64,000 nt of DNA from Oryzibacter oryziterrae (GTDB taxonomy: Bacteria > Pseudomonadota > Alphaproteobacteria > Rhizobiales > Pleomorphomonadaceae): the NCBI RefSeq assembly GCF_021864535.1, contig NZ_JAKJIC010000004.1, positions 62,001 to 126,000 of the forward strand. Reading direction: 5' to 3'. The notes under the pieces are model-generated. The model made no database searches. It saw only the letters and a list, made by a program, of their open reading frames with translations, and was not told where the DNA came from. The position numbers were made by a program, and so were the translations under genes. The stretch's first letter is position 1. Every line of letters starts with the position of its first letter. This document shows positions 45,244 to 56,148 of the stretch, piece by piece.

Positions 45244-46752
45244 TCAGGATGATGGCAGGTCGAGCCGTTCATACCAGAGCTTGAGCCTGCCGAGAACCGG
45301 GTGAACAAGGGCATTTTCGAGATTGCGCCGAACACGCGGCACGAAGCGCAGATGCGCCGTCCGGCCCGTCCGCTCGGCATATTGCACGAAGCGCCCGAGG
45401 ATCTTGGCGTTGCGCTGCGCGCCCAGCACCGTCACCCGCGCGAGAAAAGCTTCGCTGTCGAAACTCGGGTCCCGATGCCTCGCCCGCGCGCAATAGGCGG
45501 CGCTCATCGCGGCCACCAGATCGCCCGGCAGGTCGACGCGCGCGTCGGTCAGCAGCGAGGCGAGGTCATAGGCCGGCGAGCCTAGCAGGGCATCCTGGAA
45601 ATCGATGAGCCCGATCGGGTCCGCCGCGCCGTCCTGCCAGAGGATGTTCGGCGAATGATAGTCGCGCAGCACCAGATGGCTCTGGTCGTCGTCGAAGGGA
45701 TGCAGAAGCTCCCGCCAGATCTGCGCCCATTCCGCCCGCGCCTCGGCGGCCAGCGGCGCGCGGCTGAGCGAGGGCACATAGACGTCGGCAAAGAGGTCGA
45801 CCTCGGTGGTCAGCGCCCGCAGGTCATAGACTGGCATGGTCCAGCGGCCGCCGCGGTCGGATTGCACGATCGGCGGCCAGGGCTCGGCGGCAAGATCGGC
45901 AAGCCGCTCCGCCGACGCCACATAGCGCGCTGCGTCCGGCACCCCATCCGTCACGATGGCGTCGCTGCCGAGATCCTCGAGCAGCATCAACCGCCGCTCC
46001 CGGTCCTCGCCCAGGATGACCGGCGTGCGGAAGCCCCGCCGGCGCAGCGTATCGCCGATGGCCGCGAAGGCTTCGAGGCTGTCGGTCACATGCACGATGT
46101 CTTCATAGCGATCGCCGTCGGCCCGCTTCATGAAGGCACGCCAGGCGGGCCATTTCATCACGATGGCCGATCGCGATCCGTCGCTGACCCGCTCATAGGA
46201 GCGGGCCGAGGCGTCGCCATGCACGTGGCTGCGCGTCACCTCGCCGAGCCCGGCCTCGGTCAGCAGCGCGCGCACCGCCAGCGTCTCGGCGATCCGCCCG
46301 CCCCAGCTCTCCTGCGGAGCGGTCAGGTGGAACACCCGCCCTTCCGGTCCGTCGCCGTCGGCAATGGTGATGTCGAGCCGGTTGGCCGGCAGCTCGTCCT
46401 CGGCCCTCTCGGGCCATTCGATCAGCGACAGCGCCGTGTTCAGCGCGTCATCGAAGCCGATTTCCAGCAGTTCGCCGGGGTCGGAGAGACGATAGAGGTC
46501 GAAATGGGCGACCGGCAGCCGCGCCGTCTCATAGGTCTGCACCAGCGTGAAGGTGGGGCTCGGCACTTCAAGCTCGGGATCGCCGGCCAGCGCGCGGATC
46601 AGCGCGCGGGCGAAGGCGCTCTTGCCCATGCCGAGATCGCCGTTGAGCGCGATCACGTCGCCGACCGCACAGACCGCCGCAAGATCGGCCGCCAGGCGGC
46701 GCGTACCCGCCTCGTCGGCCACGCGCAGGGTGAAGCTGCTGACGGCGCTCAT
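45244..46752 (-). CDS. tsaE: Fused TsaE (t6A synthesis ATPase) and AmgK-type sugar kinase
   Basis: Two domains in 502 residues. Residues 1 to about 150 are TsaE, the ATPase of the threonylcarbamoyl-A37 tRNA system (Walker A GDLGMGKSAFAR, PTFTLVQTYE and HFDLYRLSDPGEL, EWPERAED). From about 165 comes an aminoglycoside-phosphotransferase-like kinase (HGDASARSYERV, catalytic DYHSPNILW, metal-binding LIDFQDALLG), matching AmgK, the MurNAc/GlcNAc anomeric kinase. This fusion is recurrent in Hyphomicrobiales, so it is not a frameshift artefact. murU follows 19 bp downstream. Confidence 0.93.
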   Translation of the reverse strand: MSAVSSFTLRVADEAGTRRLAADLAAVCAVGDVIALNGDLGMGKSAFARALIRALAGDPELEVPSPTFTLVQTYETARLPVAHFDLYRLSDPGELLEIGFDDALNTALSLIEWPERAEDELPANRLDITIADGDGPEGRVFHLTAPQESWGGRIAETLAVRALLTEAGLGEVTRSHVHGDASARSYERVSDGSRSAIVMKWPAWRAFMKRADGDRYEDIVHVTDSLEAFAAIGDTLRRRGFRTPVILGEDRERRLMLLEDLGSDAIVTDGVPDAARYVASAERLADLAAEPWPPIVQSDRGGRWTMPVYDLRALTTEVDLFADVYVPSLSRAPLAAEARAEWAQIWRELLHPFDDDQSHLVLRDYHSPNILWQDGAADPIGLIDFQDALLGSPAYDLASLLTDARVDLPGDLVAAMSAAYCARARHRDPSFDSEAFLARVTVLGAQRNAKILGRFVQYAERTGRTAHLRFVPRVRRNLENALVHPVLGRLKLWYERLDLPSS

Positions 46753-46759
46753 CGGCGCC

Positions 46760-49255
46760 TCATTCGGCCGCTTCGGCCAGCGCCGGATTGAGCGGCAGCC
46801 GGCAGGTCACCTTGGTGCCGCGCCCGACGGCCGAGGCGATCTCCACGGTGCCGTGATGCAGCTCGACGAAGCTCTTGACGATCGGCAGGCCGAGGCCCGG
46901 GCCGCGCCGGCGGCTGCCGTTGTTGCGGCTCTCGAAGCGGTCGAAGGCCGTCTCGATATATTCTTCCGAAATGCCCGCGCCCTGATCGCGCACCTCGAAG
47001 ACGATCTCCGTTTCGGTGCGCCGGCAGGTCAGCGCCACGTCGGCGCCATTGGGCGAGAAGGCCACGGCATTGGAAAGCAGATTGTAGAGCACCTGGCGAA
47101 TGCGCTTCTCGTCGGCGAGGATCGTGCCCGTCTCCGCCGGCACGTCGACCAGCAAGCGGATCTGCGCTTCGCTGATGCGGTCGCGCAAGCCATTCGCCGC
47201 TGCCTCCACCGTGGCGCGCACGTCCACTTCGCTGAGCTCCAGCTCCATGATGCCGGCGTCGATGGTGGCAAGATCGAGAATGTCGTTGATGATCGCCAGC
47301 AGCGACGACGACGAGTTCATGATGTAGCCGGTATATTCGCGCTGCTTGGAATTGAGCGGCCCGGCATTGTCGTCGGCCAGCAGCTGCGCAAAGCCGATGA
47401 TATTGGTCAGCGGCGAACGCAGTTCATAGGACACATGCTGGATGAAGGCGTTCTTCAGCTGATCGGCTTCTTCCAGCGCATCATTCTTCTCCATCAGCGC
47501 CCGCTCGACATTGACCGAGTCGGTGACGTTGACGAAGGTCACCAGCGTCGCGCCATCGGGCAGCGGCACGGTGGTGAAGTCGATCACGCCGCCATCGCGC
47601 CGGTCGAGCCGGCCGGTGTGGCGCGTGCGCTTGTCGGCGAGACCGGTGACGGCAATGCGCACATTGTCCCAGGCCTCGCGGTCGCCATGGGCGGCCAGGC
47701 AGCTGGCCACCACGTCGTTGATATGCGGCCGCCCCGCCAGGAACTGCGCGGTCAGCAGCCACAGGCTGCCGAAGGCCGGATTGTAGAGCCTGAGCCGCCC
47801 GTCCGAACCGAACACCGCCACGCCTTCCGACAGGTGGTCGAGCGTCTCGCCCTGCACGCGGGTCAGCGCGTTATACTTGCTCTCCAGCACCAGCCGTTCG
47901 GTGACATTCTCATAGACATAGGTGATGCCGCCCTGCGGATGCGGGTTGGCGATCACGCGCAGCGTCTGGCCGGTCGGCAGGTGCCACCAGCTCTCGCGCG
48001 CTTCCAGCGCCTGGTAGGACGCCAGCATTTCCTTCTTCCACGACCGGAAATCGGCCTGCTCGGGCAGCTTGCGCGCCGCACGCAGCTGGTCGAGCACGGC
48101 GCCGTCGTCGGGGCCGGTCTCGAGGAAGGCGGTGTCGAGGTCGAACAGGGAGCGATAGGCGGCGTTGTAGAACTTGAGCCGCTTGTCCGGCCCGAAGATG
48201 GCGACGGCGGTGGCCAGCTGGTCCAGCGTGCGCGCGTGGCTCTGGATGGTGCGGCGCAGTTCCACCTGCACCTTCTCAAGCTCGGAGACATCGGTGGCAA
48301 TGCCGGCGCTGCCATTGTTGCCGGCCACATCCACCACGTCGAACACCCGGCGGGCACCGCCGACGACCACCGAGAGCCTGCGTTCGAACAGCGGCGATTC
48401 CGTGCGGCTCGCCTGCACGGCGGTCCGGCCGGCGCTGTCGAGCAGTTCCATCGCGCCGGCGATCACCTGCGCCGGGCTCGTCGCCTCGACGGCGCGGGCA
48501 TAGGCCAGATTGGCCCAGCTGAGCCGCCCGTCGGCGTCGCGAGCCCAGACCGGCATGGCGAGATTGTCGATCAGCCGCTGGAAGGTTTCCAGCACGTCGC
48601 CCTGGCGGCGGAATTTCTCGGTCAGCTCCACGAACTGCTGCCGCTCGCGGCTGAGATTGCGGAAGCGGATGAAGCAGCGCGAACCGTTGACGCGGCCCAC
48701 CGCCTCGATGCTCACCTTGTCCTGCGTCGTCAGCACTTCGGTGAAGCTTTCCCCGCGCTGGCGCAGGGTCTCGCTGCGGGCTTCCAGCCGCTGGGCCGAC
48801 GCGGTGTCGAGCCATTGACCGAAGGCGAGGAAGGCCGAAGGCGCGCGCGGCACGCCGGCGGCTTCCGGCAGATTGCCGAGCACGCGCGGTGCTTCGTCCG
48901 GGGCACCCCACATGACGATGCGCTGATCGTCGGCGTTGAGGGCAGCTTCCGCCCGATCGGCGGCGAGCTTCAGGTCGGCATTCTCGCGCAGCAGGCGGGC
49001 GCGATCATCCTCGGCGCTGCGGCGGGCGCGGATCAGCGCGGCGGCGCTGACCACGGCGATGCAGATGGCACCGACGAAGGTGGAAAGGGCAGCGACCTGC
49101 AAGGGCTCGAAATAGACGGAACCGTTCGGATCGATCTTGATGGCCTGGGCAAGGGCGGAACCCGACGCGATCGGCGACAGCATCGTGGCCGAAGCCAGTG
49201 CCATCAGGCCGAATCGTCCTCGAATCGGTTTCCGCTTCCGGCAGAACTCCGGCAT
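46760..49255 (-). CDS. divL: DivL-type PAS-domain histidine kinase-like protein (Tyr in place of phospho-His)
   Basis: A probable DivL orthologue, which controls the CckA-ChpT-CtrA cell-cycle relay. The 831-residue protein has a membrane helix (about 52-76), a long region with several PAS domains (about 240-560), then a kinase core. The dimerisation box reads FIQHVSYELRSPL: the normal phospho-accepting His is Tyr (residue about 610), the DivL hallmark. The ATPase domain keeps NLLSNAVAFSPNG, VRDQGAGI and RGPGLGLPIV. The ATG at 49255 has AGAGGA upstream; 49303 is an alternative. The 3' end lies 7 bp from tsaE/amgK. Confidence 0.92.
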   Translation of the reverse strand: MPEFCRKRKPIRGRFGLMALASATMLSPIASGSALAQAIKIDPNGSVYFEPLQVAALSTFVGAICIAVVSAAALIRARRSAEDDRARLLRENADLKLAADRAEAALNADDQRIVMWGAPDEAPRVLGNLPEAAGVPRAPSAFLAFGQWLDTASAQRLEARSETLRQRGESFTEVLTTQDKVSIEAVGRVNGSRCFIRFRNLSRERQQFVELTEKFRRQGDVLETFQRLIDNLAMPVWARDADGRLSWANLAYARAVEATSPAQVIAGAMELLDSAGRTAVQASRTESPLFERRLSVVVGGARRVFDVVDVAGNNGSAGIATDVSELEKVQVELRRTIQSHARTLDQLATAVAIFGPDKRLKFYNAAYRSLFDLDTAFLETGPDDGAVLDQLRAARKLPEQADFRSWKKEMLASYQALEARESWWHLPTGQTLRVIANPHPQGGITYVYENVTERLVLESKYNALTRVQGETLDHLSEGVAVFGSDGRLRLYNPAFGSLWLLTAQFLAGRPHINDVVASCLAAHGDREAWDNVRIAVTGLADKRTRHTGRLDRRDGGVIDFTTVPLPDGATLVTFVNVTDSVNVERALMEKNDALEEADQLKNAFIQHVSYELRSPLTNIIGFAQLLADDNAGPLNSKQREYTGYIMNSSSSLLAIINDILDLATIDAGIMELELSEVDVRATVEAAANGLRDRISEAQIRLLVDVPAETGTILADEKRIRQVLYNLLSNAVAFSPNGADVALTCRRTETEIVFEVRDQGAGISEEYIETAFDRFESRNNGSRRRGPGLGLPIVKSFVELHHGTVEIASAVGRGTKVTCRLPLNPALAEAAE

Positions 49256-49581
49256 TCTCGATCCTCTTAGCCGCTTGAAGAAACGAAGGCGGACACCACT
49301 CATGTCCCGACATCAGGTCGGCGCGACCCCCGTGCCAGCCCGAATCACCTCAAAATAACGCCTTTCGAATCCCGTCAAAAGAGTCGGGCAACCGCTGAGT
49401 CCGGCTTGAACAGAATAATTGTACAGAAGAGTCCACTGTACTTTGTTTGTTCTGTGCAAATGTCACACATTTGCAGGAACTGACTATCCAGCCTCGGTTT
49501 TCACCGAGCTGAAAAGTAAATCGGCCGGCCCCGAATGCAGGGCCGGCCGATCGCCTGTCGATTTTCCGCGCTCAGCGCCGC
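49256..49581. other. ahcY-divL gap with two operator-like dyads
   Basis: 326 bp without a gene. Besides the ahcY terminator it contains TGCAAATGT-CAC-ACATTTGCA (49455-49475, perfect 9-3-9) and GTACAG-N9-CTGTAC (49421-49441). Both lie 165-220 bp upstream of divL, in DNA more AT-rich than its surroundings, and are good candidates for regulator sites. No CtrA full site (TTAA-N7-TTAA) is seen. Confidence 0.55.
49520..49551 (-). terminator. Terminator of ahcY
   Basis: A perfect 12-bp stem (49520-49531 with 49540-49551, 8-nt loop) is followed on the minus strand by TTTACTTTTC, about 30 bp after the ahcY stop. Confidence 0.9.
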
Positions 49582-50979
49582 TCAGTAGCGATACTGAGCC
49601 GACTTGAACGGGCCGCTGTCCTTGACGCCGATATAGTCGGCCTGTTCGGCCGTCAGCTTGGTCAGCGTGGCGCCGAGCTTGGCCAGATGCAGCTCCGCCA
49701 CCTTCTCGTCGAGGTGCTTGGGCAGCACGTAGACCTTCTTGTCGTAGCTCGAACCCTTGGTCCACAGCTCGATCTGGGCCAGCGTCTGGTTGGAGAAGGA
49801 GGCGCTCATCACGAAGCTCGGATGACCGGTGGCATTGCCCAGATTCACGAGGCGGCCTTCCGACAGCAGGATGATCTTCTTGCCGTCGGGGAACTCGACG
49901 AGATCCACCTGCGGCTTGACGTTCTTCCACTTGTAGTTCCTGAGCGCCGAGACCTGGATCTCATTGTCGAAATGGCCGATGTTGCAGACGATGGCCATGT
50001 TCTTGAGCTTGCGCATGTCCTCGATGGTGACGACATCCTTGTTGCCCGTGCAGGTCACCACGATGTCGGCGCGCGGGGCGGCGTCGGCCAGCGTCACCAC
50101 CTCGAAGCCGTCCATGGCCGCCTGCAGCGCGCAGATCGGGTCGACTTCGGTCACGAGCACGCGGGCGCCCGAACCGTGCAGCGACTGGGCCGAACCCTTG
50201 CCGACGTCGCCATAGCCGCAGACGATCGCCACCTTGCCGGCCATCATCACGTCGGTACCGCGACGGATGGCGTCCACCAGCGATTCACGGCAGCCATACT
50301 TGTTGTCGAACTTCGACTTGGTGACGCTGTCGTTGACGTTGATCGCCGGCCAGGGCAGTTCGCCGCGCGCTTCCATCTGATAGAGGCGCATCACGCCCGT
50401 GGTGGTCTCTTCCGACACGCCGCGGATGTTGGCCTTGGCGCGCGAATAGAAGGTCGGGTCCTTGGCAAGGCGCGTCTTGATGATGGCGAAGAGCTCTTCC
50501 TCTTCTTCCGAACCCGGATTGGACAGAACCGACGGATCGGTCTCGGCCTTGGCGCCCAGCGTGACGAGGAGCGTGGCATCGCCGCCGTCGTCGAGGATCA
50601 TGTTGGCGGTCTCGCCATTGCCCCAGTCGAGGATGCGGTCGGTATAGGTCCAGTATTCGCGCAGCGTCTCGCCCTTGACGGCGAACACGGGGATGCCCGC
50701 AGCGGCGATGGCGGCGGCGGCATGGTCCTGCGTCGAGAAGATGTTGCACGAGGCCCAGCGGATGTCGGCGCCGAGCGCCTTCAGCGTCTCGATCAGCACG
50801 GCGGTCTGGATGGTCATGTGCAGCGAGCCGGCGATGCGCGCGCCCTTGAGCGGCTGGGCGGCGGCATATTCGGCGCGCACGGCCATCAGGCCGGGCATCT
50901 CGATCTCGGCGATGTCGAGTTCGGTGCGGCCCCAGTCGGCCAGCGCGATATCCTTGACGATGTAGTCGGTGAAGGCCAT
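49582..50979 (-). CDS. ahcY: Adenosylhomocysteinase
   Basis: Splits S-adenosylhomocysteine to adenosine and homocysteine, relieving product inhibition of methyltransferases. The 465-residue protein has [16 protein letters not shown], the catalytic [17 protein letters not shown] block (Lys/Asp), NAD-binding [12 protein letters not shown], and ends in [10 protein letters not shown], the conserved C-terminal Lys-x-x-x-Tyr-x-Tyr. The ATG at 50979 follows GGAG; an ATG five codons upstream lacks a ribosome site. A perfect palindrome of SahR type lies about 110 bp upstream, between this gene and rbfA. Confidence 0.98.
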   Translation of the reverse strand: MAFTDYIVKDIALADWGRTELDIAEIEMPGLMAVRAEYAAAQPLKGARIAGSLHMTIQTAVLIETLKALGADIRWASCNIFSTQDHAAAAIAAAGIPVFAVKGETLREYWTYTDRILDWGNGETANMILDDGGDATLLVTLGAKAETDPSVLSNPGSEEEEELFAIIKTRLAKDPTFYSRAKANIRGVSEETTTGVMRLYQMEARGELPWPAINVNDSVTKSKFDNKYGCRESLVDAIRRGTDVMMAGKVAIVCGYGDVGKGSAQSLHGSGARVLVTEVDPICALQAAMDGFEVVTLADAAPRADIVVTCTGNKDVVTIEDMRKLKNMAIVCNIGHFDNEIQVSALRNYKWKNVKPQVDLVEFPDGKKIILLSEGRLVNLGNATGHPSFVMSASFSNQTLAQIELWTKGSSYDKKVYVLPKHLDEKVAELHLAKLGATLTKLTAEQADYIGVKDSGPFKSAQYRY

Positions 50980-51086
50980 GAGCCGGATCTCCATATGTGA
51001 AACCGCTGGCGGAGAACCGGCGCAATACCGCCCCGTCTCCGCGTCTGGCCCCCCTTATAGAAGAGACCGGTTACGAAGACAATAAG

Positions 51087-51108
51087 GATATAAAGACATC
51101 TTTATATC
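51087..51108 (-). promoter_or_regulatory. SahR-like operator upstream of ahcY
   Basis: A perfect inverted repeat GATATAAAGA-CA-TCTTTATATC. Its shape matches, from memory, the binding motif of SahR, the ArsR-type regulator of the SAH/methionine cycle in proteobacteria, and its place in front of ahcY supports this. It ends only 10 bp before the rbfA stop codon. Confidence 0.65.
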
Positions 51109-51118
51109 ACCATGTCGG

Positions 51119-51550
51119 TCACACGGTGTCGTCGTCCTCGCCCTTGGCTTCGGGGCCAAGATCCTGCGCCACCTCAGGCGAATGCAGCAGGTTGTCGATG
51201 CGGGCGCTTTCCTCGAAGCGGTCGTCGTAGCGGAAGGTGAGTTCCGGTGCGAACTTGAGATTGATCTTGTGCGCCACCTGGCCCCGCAGCCAGCGCTTGT
51301 TGCGCTCCATCGCCTTCTCGGCCGCCTTGGGATCGCCGCCGCCGAGCGGGGTGATGTAGACGGTGGCGTTCCTGAGATCGGGGCTGACGCGCACTTCCGG
51401 CACGGTGATCATCAGCCGGATCACCTCGTCGTCGAAGATCTCGCCGCGCGACAGGAGTTCGGCCAGCGCATGGCGGATCAGTTCGCCGACGCGCAGCTGG
51501 CGCTGGGACGGGGCACGGGCTTCGCCCGGAGCATTGGAACGGTGTGACAT
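51119..51550 (-). CDS. rbfA: 30S ribosome-binding factor A
   Basis: Late 16S rRNA/30S maturation factor. The 143-residue protein has the RbfA core: QRQLRVGELIRHALAELLSR, ITVPEVRVSPDLRNATVYI and RWLRGQVAHKINLKFAPEL, followed by an acidic tail. In most alphaproteobacteria rbfA follows infB directly and precedes truB. Here two YcxB-like genes separate it from infB, and truB is at the other end of the window. The next gene downstream is ahcY, with no terminator visible between them. Confidence 0.97.
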   Translation of the reverse strand: MSHRSNAPGEARAPSQRQLRVGELIRHALAELLSRGEIFDDEVIRLMITVPEVRVSPDLRNATVYITPLGGGDPKAAEKAMERNKRWLRGQVAHKINLKFAPELTFRYDDRFEESARIDNLLHSPEVAQDLGPEAKGEDDDTV

Positions 51551-51562
51551 TTTCTTGTTTCC

Positions 51563-52663
51563 TCAGGAACGGCTTTGGCGGGACGCGTCGTCGAGTACGG
51601 CGGCATAGGCGACCATGGCGTTCCTGTCCTCGAACAGGGCGAGCGGCAGGATAGCGCCTTCGGTCGGCTGCGTCATCACGAACACATGGGTTGGGGTGAG
51701 GTGGACGGCGCCGATCATCTCGTCGGCGACATGCAATTGGAAAGCGGCAAGCCGGAAGGACAGATGGTCGTCCCAGAACTCCACTTCGGCCTGGCCGATC
51801 GGGCATCGGGCGATCGCCTGCTGCTCGTCGGCCCACAGGATGAGGCGATTGAGGCCATAGGCGGCCGCAAGCGCGGCGGCCATGCCGCCCCACCAGGGGC
51901 CATCGGGCTGGTCGGCCAACAGCGTGGAGGCAAGGAACACCGCCAGCAGGCCGAGCCCATAGGGCAGGGCACCGCGCCAACCTTGCTTGCGCCGCCCGGT
52001 CACCGCAAAGAAGGCGCGCCAATCGTCCGGTCCGATGGAGCAGATCGCTGTGCGCATCGGGGCGTTCGGTGCGGTGTAACGCGCCTGCCGTACGGCTTTC
52101 AGGGTCTGCGCTGCCTGACCGAAGAAAGCGTCAGCGTCGTCGGTCGTGGCAAAGGCCCGCTCGGGCACGAAATGCAGTACACCGGCCCTGGTGGTGAACA
52201 GGATGAAGCCGCCCTTGCGCTCCACCGACTGCACCGCCAGCCAATCGAACCGCGTCTCCCCGCCATCCTCGTAGATGGCCACGTCGTCTTCGTTGAGAAC
52301 CACGCGGCGCCTGGTCAGCAGAGCCGCAGCAATGGGACGCCGCGCCTTGATCGCGCCCCGGAAGTTGCCGGTCAGCGCGCCGGCGGCCATGGCTGGAAAC
52401 AGGAAAATCCACCCGACGAGGTCCTGCCCGGTCAGCTCCTGGGCATAGATCTTGATCGCCATGAACACGAGGACCATCAGCACCGCGCCGGCCAGCGTCA
52501 GGCGCAGCCGCTCGTAGCGCCCCCAATGGCGCGCGCCCCAGCGCGGCGGGTTCATCACCGCCGTCAAGGCTGCGACGTCCTTGCGGGTCGGCGTGAAGTC
52601 GACAAAGTCGGTCATTTCGCCGCCATCGAGGCCCGAAGAGGTCACGGCCGGTCTATCGGACAT
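51563..52663 (-). CDS. YcxB-like membrane protein with tandem repeat
   Basis: A 366-residue membrane protein of uncertain function. It seems to contain two YcxB-like units: helices at about 58-100 followed by a beta-rich stretch (RRVVLNEDDVAIYEDGGETR, DWLAVQSVERKGGFILFTT), then a second helix pair (about 232-272) followed by EVEFWDDHLSFRLAAFQLHV and MIGAVHLTPTHVFVMT. Each unit resembles the PH-like YcxB C-terminal domain. The start at 52663 overlaps the upstream gene by 11 bp; 52615 is possible. It lies 12 bp before rbfA, so it is probably co-transcribed with it. Confidence 0.7.
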   Translation of the reverse strand: MSDRPAVTSSGLDGGEMTDFVDFTPTRKDVAALTAVMNPPRWGARHWGRYERLRLTLAGAVLMVLVFMAIKIYAQELTGQDLVGWIFLFPAMAAGALTGNFRGAIKARRPIAAALLTRRRVVLNEDDVAIYEDGGETRFDWLAVQSVERKGGFILFTTRAGVLHFVPERAFATTDDADAFFGQAAQTLKAVRQARYTAPNAPMRTAICSIGPDDWRAFFAVTGRRKQGWRGALPYGLGLLAVFLASTLLADQPDGPWWGGMAAALAAAYGLNRLILWADEQQAIARCPIGQAEVEFWDDHLSFRLAAFQLHVADEMIGAVHLTPTHVFVMTQPTEGAILPLALFEDRNAMVAYAAVLDDASRQSRS

Positions 52664-53219
52664 GCGGCAGATCCGGCTTGGTCCTTGCCTTGATATAGGC
52701 GATCAGAGCCGCCCGGTCGGTTCCGGGCGGCAGGGCACGCAGCGGCAGGCCGAGACCTTGGCGTGGGCCGATCGCCAGGACAACAGTGCTGCGGTATTCG
52801 ATCAGTCGCTGCAGCCGGGGCCAATCGATGTGCGAGGACGCGCCTTCGGTGCTGATGTTGATGCCGCCGTCATCAAGTTCGATCCCATAGTCCTGATCCG
52901 CAAACGGAACGCTGCGGTAGGCAAGGAAGCCCATGACAGCGGACGGCCCCTCCGGCCAGAGCATGGCGATGGCAATGACGACCAACAGGGCGGCAAACGA
53001 CATGGGCATGGTGCCACCCAGCGCGTCCGGCAGCAGCATCTCGGGGTGTTCGGTGAGCGGCATGCCGGCGAACCAGCCGGCGGCTGCCAGCAGGCACAGC
53101 ACGGCAATCAGCCAGAGCGCCAGCCTTTTCAGGCGCTTGGCGAGCGGTTGTTTGACCAGGGCGCAGGAGAGGGCGACATAATCGCGGCGCGTGAATTGAT
53201 AGCTGATTTGCAACGACAT
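52653..53219 (-). CDS. YcxB-like membrane protein
   Basis: A 188-residue protein with the single-unit YcxB-like layout: N-terminal ISYQFTRRDYVALSCALVKQ, two membrane helices (about 32-52 and 72-90), then a beta-rich cytoplasmic part GIELDDGGINISTEG, HIDWPRLQRLIEYRSTVVLAIGP written here as HIDWPRLQRLIEY and STVVLAIG, and LPLRALPPG. These match the C-terminal YcxB-like domain family, whose function is unknown. It overlaps its larger paralogue by 11 bp, so the two were probably formed by duplication and act together. It lies about 125 bp beyond the infB terminator. Confidence 0.7.
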   Translation of the reverse strand: MSLQISYQFTRRDYVALSCALVKQPLAKRLKRLALWLIAVLCLLAAAGWFAGMPLTEHPEMLLPDALGGTMPMSFAALLVVIAIAMLWPEGPSAVMGFLAYRSVPFADQDYGIELDDGGINISTEGASSHIDWPRLQRLIEYRSTVVLAIGPRQGLGLPLRALPPGTDRAALIAYIKARTKPDLPHVR

Positions 53220-53342
53220 CGAAGTCTCGTGGCTTCTGGGTCGTCGTTCGACCCGACCTCAATCAGGCCTGAGCCCTGGGGAACCCCAAGCAAGACTGCG
53301 AAGGGGCTTTGCGTCCGGAAATGCCTGCATTCAGAAAGTTGG

Positions 53343-53374
53343 TGCATCCGGCAGCGGCTAGGCTGCCGGATGCA
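53343..53374 (-). terminator. Hairpin after infB
   Basis: A perfect 13-bp stem (53343-53355 with 53362-53374, 6-nt loop) begins 6 bp after the infB stop on the minus strand. The U-run is poor (ACCAACTTTCT), but such a stem suggests the infB transcript ends here, separating it from the YcxB-like genes and rbfA. Confidence 0.7.
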
Positions 53375-53380
53375 ATTCCA

Positions 53381-56068
<2,688 letters not shown>

Positions 56069-56148
56069 ACCGTGCTCAATCCTCGCCGGCCGCGTGGCAG
56101 ACGTCCAAGCGGGACGCTCTTGCCAAAGGCCTATCGTATCCGCGAACC

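Noticed and set aside
46547-49270. A 907-codon plus-strand frame opposite divL and a similar 868-codon frame opposite infB (53309-55915)
   Set aside because: Same antisense artefact; no ribosome sites or recognisable domains.
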